From NCBI GenBank assembly GCA_900552775.1, contig USAP01000050.1, forward strand, positions 1 to 10,806: DNA of 10,806 nt. Direction: 5' to 3'. The number at the start of each line of letters is the position of its first letter. The first letter of the stretch is position 1. A model generated the notes under the pieces. The model searched no databases. It had not been told where the DNA came from and saw only the letters and a list, made by a program, of their open reading frames with translations. The stretch comes from an uncultured Eubacteriales bacterium (GTDB lineage: Bacteria; Bacillota; Clostridia; UMGS1883; UMGS1540). The position numbers and the translations under genes were made by a program. Of the stretch, positions 6,117 to 10,806 are shown in pieces.

Positions 6117-7226
6117 CTATTCCTCCTCAACGTGTTTTCCGCGCAAACGGATTTTATAGTTTACAAAAAATTCGCTGCCGATTATGAAAAACAAAATAAT
6201 TCCGGTTAAAATATCCGATATGCTCTCATTAAGCTGAAACGACATTGCGATTTCCCCCGCACCGCGTTCCAAAAATACAATAAGGAATGACGTAAGAGTC
6301 ATTACAATCGGATTAAATTTGGCAAGCCACGAAACCATGATTGCCGTAAATCCCATTCCGCTTACAGTGTTTGTTGTTATGGAGTGATCCGTACCCGAAA
6401 CAAGCAGGAAACCCGCTATTCCGCAAAGCGCACCCGAAAGCGCCATTGTTCTTATAATAACTTTTTTAACGTTGATTCCTATGTACTTTGCCGTGTTTTC
6501 GCTTTCGCCGACAACCGATATCTCGTAGCCATGCTTGCTGTACTTCAGATAGATATACATAATAACCGTTATAACCGCCACAACTATTATGTTCAGCAGA
6601 TATTTCTGTCCGAAAATCGAGGGAAGCCATCCGCCCTGTGTTGCGCTGTTTATAACACCTACCGTGTTTGAATCTTTCGGGTTTTCCCAAAATACTATGC
6701 AGAACGAAACAAGCTGCATTGCCACATAGTTCATCATAAGTGTGAAAAGAGTTTCGTTTGTGTTGAACTTCGCTTTAAAAAACGCAGGTATAACGCCCCA
6801 CAAAACGCCCATCAAAACAGATGCCAGAATAGTCACCGGGAAAAAGACTGCCGGCGGCAGTGTGTTTCCGAAGTATATCATGCATGCTGCCGCCGCAAGA
6901 GCTCCTATAAGTGTCTGCCCTTCGGCACCGATGTTCCAGAATTTCATTTTAAATGCCGGCGTTACCGCAAGCGATATGCAAAGCAGCATTGCAAGCTTTT
7001 GCAATGTATTCCAAACTTTTCGTGCAGAGCCGAATGTGCCTGCAATCATAGCACCGTACACTTCTATCGGGTTGTACCCCGTCAGAAAAACTATTACAAA
7101 TGCGCATATTATAAGCGCCGCCACAATTGCCACCGCTCTTACCGTCCATGCTTTATACCATGCTATATACGGTCTTTTCGAAACATGAAACAGCGGTTCA
7201 TGCGTTTTTTCCGTATTCTTTGCCAT
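6117..7226 (-). CDS. nupP: Nucleoside ABC transporter permease (first permease)
   Basis: A 369-residue permease of the BPD_transp_2 family, like B. subtilis NupP (YufP). It starts with a hydrophilic arm (1-28) and a first membrane helix at about 29-50, and carries the family motif FWNIGAEGQTLIGAL (96-110), the coupling loop VGESENTAKYIGINV (239-253) and the late segment MGFTAIMVSWLAKFNP (291-306). About eight to nine hydrophobic segments are seen. It pairs with nupQ to form the pore. The ATG overlaps the junction with nupO (one base between the nupO stop and this start) and has an ideal AAGGAGG 9 bases upstream inside the nupO coding sequence. Family assignment is secure; the substrate is inferred from neighbouring nupN and xpt. 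Confidence 0.93.
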   Translation of the reverse strand: MAKNTEKTHEPLFHVSKRPYIAWYKAWTVRAVAIVAALIICAFVIVFLTGYNPIEVYGAMIAGTFGSARKVWNTLQKLAMLLCISLAVTPAFKMKFWNIGAEGQTLIGALAAAACMIYFGNTLPPAVFFPVTILASVLMGVLWGVIPAFFKAKFNTNETLFTLMMNYVAMQLVSFCIVFWENPKDSNTVGVINSATQGGWLPSIFGQKYLLNIIVVAVITVIMYIYLKYSKHGYEISVVGESENTAKYIGINVKKVIIRTMALSGALCGIAGFLLVSGTDHSITTNTVSGMGFTAIMVSWLAKFNPIVMTLTSFLIVFLERGAGEIAMSFQLNESISDILTGIILFFIIGSEFFVNYKIRLRGKHVEEE

Positions 7227-7227
7227 A

Positions 7228-8757
7228 TTACTCTGCCTCCTTCCGAAGCTTTGTCATTCTCAAGCCGATTTCCTCTTTTGTGGTCGTGCGCGCATCCAAA
7301 ATTCCGTTGATTTTTCCGCCGCAGAGAACCAGTATTCTGTCACACAGTTCTATAAGAACATCGAGATCTTCGCCCACAAGCATAACCGCAACGCCCTTTT
7401 CTTTCTGCTCATTCAAAAGATTATATATCATATAGGAAGAGTTTATATCGAGTCCGCGCACGGGATATGCCGCCATAAGCACCGTCGGCGCGGAAGCTAT
7501 CTCTCGTCCTACCAAAACCTTCTGAACATTACCGCCCGAAAGCTTTCTTACGGGAGTATTCGCACTCGGCGTTACAACTTCCAGCTTCTCTATGATATCC
7601 TCTGCAAGGTTCTGAGGCGCTTTTCTTTCGAGGAACATTGATTTGCCTTTTGAATAGCTGCGAAGCATCATATTATCCACAATATCCATGTTTCCTACAA
7701 GACCCATTCCAAGTCTGTCTTCCGGCACAAATGAAAGACGCACACCCATATCTCTTATCTGAACCGGTGTTTTATCTCTTAAATTTTCTATCTCGTTTGT
7801 TTTCGGATTAAGATAAAGTATTTTGCCGTTTTCAACATGCTGCAAACCGGCAATGGACTCAAGAAGCTCTCTCTGTCCGCTGCCCGCAATACCTGCTATA
7901 CCCAGAATTTCTCCGGATTTCGCCGTAAACGAAACATCGCTCAAAACCGGAACACCCTCGCGGTTTACACAGTTTAAATGCTCTATCATGATTCTGTCAA
8001 TCGCATTTTTAGGTTCTGCCCTGTCGATATTTAAAGAAACTTTCTTTCCTACCATCATTTCCGTAAGTTCACTTTCGGAAGTTTCGGAGGTTTTAACCGT
8101 GCCGATATATTCGCCTTTGCGCAAAACCGAAACTCTGTCCGAAATTTCCATTACCTCATTGAGCTTATGCGTTATAATGATTATCGCTTTGCCGTCTTCC
8201 TTCATGTTTCTGAGAACGCGGAAAAGCTTTTGCGCCTCCTGAGGCGTCAAAACGGCTGTAGGTTCGTCAAGTATAAGAATATCCGCACCCCTGTAAAGAA
8301 CTCTGATTATTTCAACCGTCTGTTTTTCCGAAACGGACATCTCATATATTTTCTTTTCGGGGTCTATCGCAAAATCATATTTGTCGGCAATTTCACGCAC
8401 ACGTTTTACGGCGCTTTTCATGTCGAATTTGCCCTCATCTTCAAGTCCGAGAACAATATTTTCTGCCGCGGTAAAAACGTCCACAAGCTTAAAATGCTGG
8501 TGGATCATACCTATTCTGTGTTTGAATGCGTCTTTAGGAGAATTTATGACAGTTTCTTCTCCATTTATAAAAATCTGCCCTTCATCGGGGAAATAAATTC
8601 CGGCAATAATGTTCATAAGAGTTGTTTTGCCGCTTCCGTTCTCGCCGAGAACGGAAAGAATTTCTCCTTTTTTTACCTCCATACATACATTTTTGTTAGC
8701 AACTATCTTGCCGAAGGTTTTTGTTATGTTTCTAAGCTCCAAAGCAGCTGTAGCCAA
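7228..8757 (-). CDS. nupO: Nucleoside ABC transporter double ATPase
   Basis: A 509-residue cytoplasmic ATPase with two fused nucleotide-binding domains (about 5-240 and 257-505), like B. subtilis NupO (510). Domain 1 is intact: Walker A GENGSGKTT (38-46), Q-loop Gln87, signature SVSEKQ (141-146), Walker B LILDEPT (161-167), His197. Domain 2 is degenerate in the way typical of sugar/nucleoside importers: GIAGSGQRE (289-297) lacks the Walker A lysine, the signature LSGGN (406-410) is kept, and Walker B reads VLMAAYP without the catalytic Glu. I chose a TTG start at 8757 because GGGAGG (8766-8771) sits exactly 8 bases upstream and the product then begins five residues before the first beta-strand, as in relatives. 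In-frame starts upstream (ATG at 8802, TTG at 8820) would add a charged tail encoding the ribosome binding site itself. Confidence 0.95.
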   Translation of the reverse strand: MATAALELRNITKTFGKIVANKNVCMEVKKGEILSVLGENGSGKTTLMNIIAGIYFPDEGQIFINGEETVINSPKDAFKHRIGMIHQHFKLVDVFTAAENIVLGLEDEGKFDMKSAVKRVREIADKYDFAIDPEKKIYEMSVSEKQTVEIIRVLYRGADILILDEPTAVLTPQEAQKLFRVLRNMKEDGKAIIIITHKLNEVMEISDRVSVLRKGEYIGTVKTSETSESELTEMMVGKKVSLNIDRAEPKNAIDRIMIEHLNCVNREGVPVLSDVSFTAKSGEILGIAGIAGSGQRELLESIAGLQHVENGKILYLNPKTNEIENLRDKTPVQIRDMGVRLSFVPEDRLGMGLVGNMDIVDNMMLRSYSKGKSMFLERKAPQNLAEDIIEKLEVVTPSANTPVRKLSGGNVQKVLVGREIASAPTVLMAAYPVRGLDINSSYMIYNLLNEQKEKGVAVMLVGEDLDVLIELCDRILVLCGGKINGILDARTTTKEEIGLRMTKLRKEAE

Positions 8758-8765
8758 TAGTTTTT

Positions 8766-8771
8766 CCTCCC
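8766..8771 (-). promoter_or_regulatory. Ribosome binding site that sets the TTG start of nupO
   Basis: GGGAGG on the minus strand, 8 bases before TTG at 8757. It is better than the AAAGG before the in-frame ATG at 8802 and decides the start call. Confidence 0.75.
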
Positions 8772-8787
8772 TCTTTTGTGTTTTGTT

Positions 8788-8820
8788 TTGAAAAACATGC
8801 ATTTCATGTATCCTTTTCAA
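8788..8820 (-). other. Leader hairpin upstream of nupO
   Basis: Inverted repeat: outer arms 8788-8794 and 8814-8820 (7 bp, TTGAAAA/TTTTCAA), a 4-base bulge (8810-8813), inner arms 8795-8799 and 8805-8809 (5 bp, ACATG/CATGT), 5-base loop. It lies between the nupN-nupO terminator and the nupO ribosome binding site. It would cover the AAAGG and the ATG of the alternative longer nupO start. It has no U-tract, so it is not a terminator; it could stabilise or mark the 5' end of a processed nupOPQ mRNA. The role is inferred. Confidence 0.5.
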
Positions 8821-8823
8821 AGC

Positions 8824-8861
8824 AAAAAACGCACAGCAGGGGGATAATCCCCCTACCGCGC
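8824..8861 (-). terminator. Intrinsic terminator between nupN and nupO
   Basis: In minus-strand RNA the arms 8848-8861 and 8831-8844 pair over all 14 positions (11 Watson-Crick, 3 G-U), centred on AGGGGGA-UUA-UCCCCCU, followed by G and then six U (8824-8829). The G-U pairs would be A-C mismatches on the plus strand, so the element is built for minus-strand termination. It starts 21 bases after the nupN stop codon. No new promoter is evident before nupO, so partial read-through probably sets a high ratio of binding protein to ATPase and permeases. Confidence 0.88.
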
Positions 8862-8882
8862 TTTTTAATAAAACCGTTTTTC

Positions 8883-10109
8883 TTACTTAATTGTGATGCC
8901 GTCTATATCAAGATCAAAGTAAGGAGCGGAACGTTTTTCGGATTCGTGGAAATAACCGTCCGAAACAACTTCTGTATCGGGTGTAAAATCTGCGTCGGAA
9001 TCAACGTCAGCCATGTAAGAAGTGATTTCCTGACCCTTAACCGTGAATGTCTTTGTATCAAATACTTTGATTTCGCCGGATTTAATCTTAGCTTCAACTT
9101 CTTTAAGTTTTTCTTCTGTTCCTTTTGCAGCAACTTTATCGTTAAGACCTATAAGTTCAACGGAACCGTCAGCAATACCTTTGCAGAAATCCTGCACAAC
9201 AGTCTTGCCTTCCTGTTTGCATGTGAGGAGCTCAACAAGGTAAGGAGTCCAGTTGATTTTAGAAGAAATGAGTGCTGAATTCGGGCCCCATTCACGTGTA
9301 TCAAGGTTGTATGCAACGTTGGGAACGCCGGCTTCTTCGCAAGCCTTCGGAGCGCCCTCGGAGTCAGCATGCTGGCTTATAAGTACGCAGCCGTCAGCTA
9401 TAAGAGCGTTTGCTGTTTCTTTTTCAGCAGCTATATCAAACCAGGAGTTTGTGAATTTAACTTCCATTGTAGTCTCGGGAACAATGCTTCTTGCGCCGAG
9501 GTAGAAAGATGTGTAACCGGATTTAACTTCCGCATAAGGATATGCGCCGACATAACCCATTTTAGCTTTGTCAGCTGTAATTTTGCCTTCATCGATCATT
9601 TCCTGAAGTTTAAGACCTGCTGCAACACCTGCAATGTATCTGCCTTCGTAGATTGAAGCAAATGCGTTGAAGTAGTTGGGAAGGTTCTCTGTGTGAGCCT
9701 TTGTACCCGTAGCATGTGCAAATATAACTTCGGGGAATTCTTTTGCAGCCTGGATGATGTAATCTTCATGACCGAAGCTGTCTGCAAAAATAACGTTGCA
9801 GCCTGCGTCAACAAGGCTTGCAGCCGCTTCATAGCACTCTGCGGACTCGGGAATATTTGTCTTTATAAGAACCTGATCGTCCTTAAGGCCGAGCTCTTTC
9901 TGAGCAGCTTTTGCAGCATCGATAAAGTTTTTGTCGTATGTTGAGTTTTCGTCATGCAGGCATATAAAGCCAAGTTTTACGTCCGGAGCTTTGTTTCCGG
10001 AATCTTCTGTTGTTTTTGTTTCAGCTGTTTTCTTTGTGCCGCACGATGTAAGCATCAAGCATGAGCAAATCATCATTGCTGCAACAAGCAGTGAAAGTAA
10101 CTTTTTCAT
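8883..10109 (-). CDS. nupN: BMP-family nucleoside-binding lipoprotein
   Basis: A 408-residue extracytoplasmic substrate-binding lipoprotein of the BMP/PnrA family (B. subtilis NupN, lactococcal BmpA), which captures purine and other nucleosides for the nupOPQ importer. Residues 1-22 are a lipoprotein signal peptide (MKKLL, a hydrophobic core) ending in the lipobox LTSC, so Cys23 would be lipidated. A Thr/Glu/Lys-rich linker (24-45) precedes the binding domain, which starts VKLGFICLHDENSTYDKNF. Other family features are VIFADSFGHEDY, NYFNAFASIYEGRYIAGVAAG, KMGYVGAYPYAEVKSGY, LISQHADSEGAP and VAYNLDTREWGP. It is longer than B. subtilis NupN (about 360), mostly through the linker and C-terminal tail. 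The ATG has GGGAGG 8 bases upstream (10118-10123). Its codons look more biased than those of its neighbours, consistent with high expression. Confidence 0.94.
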   Translation of the reverse strand: MKKLLSLLVAAMMICSCLMLTSCGTKKTAETKTTEDSGNKAPDVKLGFICLHDENSTYDKNFIDAAKAAQKELGLKDDQVLIKTNIPESAECYEAAASLVDAGCNVIFADSFGHEDYIIQAAKEFPEVIFAHATGTKAHTENLPNYFNAFASIYEGRYIAGVAAGLKLQEMIDEGKITADKAKMGYVGAYPYAEVKSGYTSFYLGARSIVPETTMEVKFTNSWFDIAAEKETANALIADGCVLISQHADSEGAPKACEEAGVPNVAYNLDTREWGPNSALISSKINWTPYLVELLTCKQEGKTVVQDFCKGIADGSVELIGLNDKVAAKGTEEKLKEVEAKIKSGEIKVFDTKTFTVKGQEITSYMADVDSDADFTPDTEVVSDGYFHESEKRSAPYFDLDIDGITIK

Positions 10110-10117
10110 AGGTTTAA

Positions 10118-10123
10118 CCTCCC
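10118..10123 (-). promoter_or_regulatory. Ribosome binding site of nupN
   Basis: GGGAGG on the minus strand, 8 bases before the nupN ATG; a strong site that fits high expression of the binding protein. Confidence 0.85.
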
Positions 10124-10135
10124 GCCTTACGGCTT

Positions 10136-10164
10136 AATTTAATTTATGTAAATAAAATTTACAA
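10136..10164 (-). promoter_or_regulatory. Possible nupN promoter with overlapping palindrome
   Basis: Minus-strand TTGTAA (10159-10164), 17 bases, then TAAATT (10136-10141): 4 of 6 consensus matches in each box, so weak. A perfect 17-bp inverted repeat TGTAAAT-3-ATTTACA (10147-10163) fills the spacer and overlaps the -35 box, as an operator would. Alternatively nupN is simply co-transcribed with xpt, as no GC-rich terminator separates them. Confidence 0.35.
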
Positions 10165-10175
10165 CACATTTACGC

Positions 10176-10757
10176 TCAGTGTCTGAAAACAAGCGAATTT
10201 TCAGACATCGAGTCAACAATTGCCAAAGACTCTACTCTGATTCCGCTTGCTCTGAGCTTATCTCCCGCACCCTGAAAACCTTTTTCGATTCCGATGGCAC
10301 AGCCTATAACCTCCGCCCCCGCCTGCTTTACTATATCGAGCAGACCGCAAAGCGCGCTTCCCGTTGCCAAAAAGTCGTCAATTACAAGCACCTTGTCACC
10401 GGAACTTAAATAGTCACGGCTTATAACCGCATCATATTCGTTCCCGTGAGTAAACGACATTACACGCGACGAATATACGGACGGCGATATATTTTTGGAT
10501 TTATTCTTTTTTGCAAAAACCATGGGAATTTCCATAGCATATGCCGCTGCAAACGCTATCGGTATTGCAGATGTTTCTATAGTTACGATTTTATTTATCC
10601 GGCTGTCTTTATAAAGTTTTGCAATCTCTTTGCCCATTTTCATCGTAAACACCGCGTCAATGCGATGATTAAGAAAACTGTCAACCTTAAGAACATTTCC
10701 GGGAAGCACTTTTCCCTCTTTTAATATTTTTTCTTCAAGTTCTAAAATAGAAATCAC
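10176..10757 (-). CDS. xpt: Xanthine phosphoribosyltransferase
   Basis: Converts xanthine and PRPP to XMP and pyrophosphate in purine salvage, in the cytoplasm. It is 193 residues from the GTG at 10757 (B. subtilis Xpt is 194). Motifs: KVDSFLNH (24-31), typical of Xpt; KIVTIETSAIPIA (56-68); FAKKNKS (81-87); the PRPP loop VLVIDDFLATGSA (123-135); and KQAGAEVIG (144-152). The start is uncertain: a GGAG directly abuts the GTG, leaving no spacing, whereas the ATT three codons downstream (10746-10748) sits 8 bases after GGAG and aligns with the initiator Met of B. subtilis Xpt. It lies 66 bases upstream of nupN with no obvious terminator, so salvage enzyme and nucleoside importer may share a transcript. 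The usual location for a purine riboswitch, upstream of this gene, is outside the window. Confidence 0.95.
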   Translation of the reverse strand: MISILELEEKILKEGKVLPGNVLKVDSFLNHRIDAVFTMKMGKEIAKLYKDSRINKIVTIETSAIPIAFAAAYAMEIPMVFAKKNKSKNISPSVYSSRVMSFTHGNEYDAVISRDYLSSGDKVLVIDDFLATGSALCGLLDIVKQAGAEVIGCAIGIEKGFQGAGDKLRASGIRVESLAIVDSMSENSLVFRH

Positions 10758-10806
10758 TCCGTTAGTCGAAATAATATTTTTATTTTGTAAGTTTTTATAA
10801 AAAAAT

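Noticed and set aside
10758..10806. Purine riboswitch upstream of xpt
   Set aside because: Only 49 AT-rich bases are available and no aptamer helices are present; any riboswitch would lie outside the window.
1..10806. CRISPR array, insertion sequence, phage or defence genes, tRNA or rRNA
   Set aside because: No spaced direct repeats, transposase, integrase or structural RNA signatures were seen; nearly all the DNA is housekeeping-type genes with short gaps.

Overview
The window looks like chromosomal DNA from a gut-type Clostridia bacterium, probably Oscillospiraceae/Ruminococcaceae-like. The reasons are a SCIFF peptide with its radical SAM maturase (a pair close to universal in Clostridia), a nupNOPQ-type nucleoside ABC transporter, strong GGAGG ribosome binding sites and moderate GC by eye. 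The genus assignment is inference. Every gene I can support lies on the minus strand, so transcription runs from high to low coordinates. There is no mobile element, CRISPR array, tRNA or rRNA, and no gene-free stretch over about 110 bases.

Right part (10806 to 5139): purine salvage and nucleoside uptake. The order is xpt (xanthine phosphoribosyltransferase), nupN (BMP-family nucleoside-binding lipoprotein), a strong intrinsic terminator plus a leader hairpin, nupO (double ABC ATPase), nupP and nupQ (two permeases). nupO, nupP and nupQ are tightly packed and look translationally coupled. The terminator after nupN probably keeps the binding protein more abundant than the membrane parts.

Middle (5131 to 3756): purA (adenylosuccinate synthetase), with its own promoter (TTGCAA-17-TATAAT). 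A perfect 28-bp palindrome just downstream of this promoter seems to serve both as the nup operon terminator and as a hairpin at the very 5' end of the purA mRNA. xpt, nup and purA together cover nucleoside import, base salvage and the first committed step from IMP to AMP.

Left part (3739 to 107): a RiPP-type locus. A near-consensus promoter (TTGACT-17-TATAAT) drives scfA, a 46-residue cysteine-rich SCIFF precursor. An intrinsic terminator follows, then scfB (radical SAM/SPASM maturase). The next two genes follow with essentially no spacing: a divergent Orn/Lys/Arg-decarboxylase-like PLP enzyme and a small concanavalin-A-like (DUF1080-like) protein. The last 106 bases hold a nested stem-loop and no gene.

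Most unusual points: the SCIFF peptide has seven cysteines and a glycine where the well-studied precursor has its thioether-acceptor threonine; three strand-specific terminators or hairpins sit at regulatory junctions; the start codons of nupO (TTG) and possibly xpt (ATT) are non-standard; and two enzymes not known to act on SCIFF lie in the same apparent operon as its maturase.
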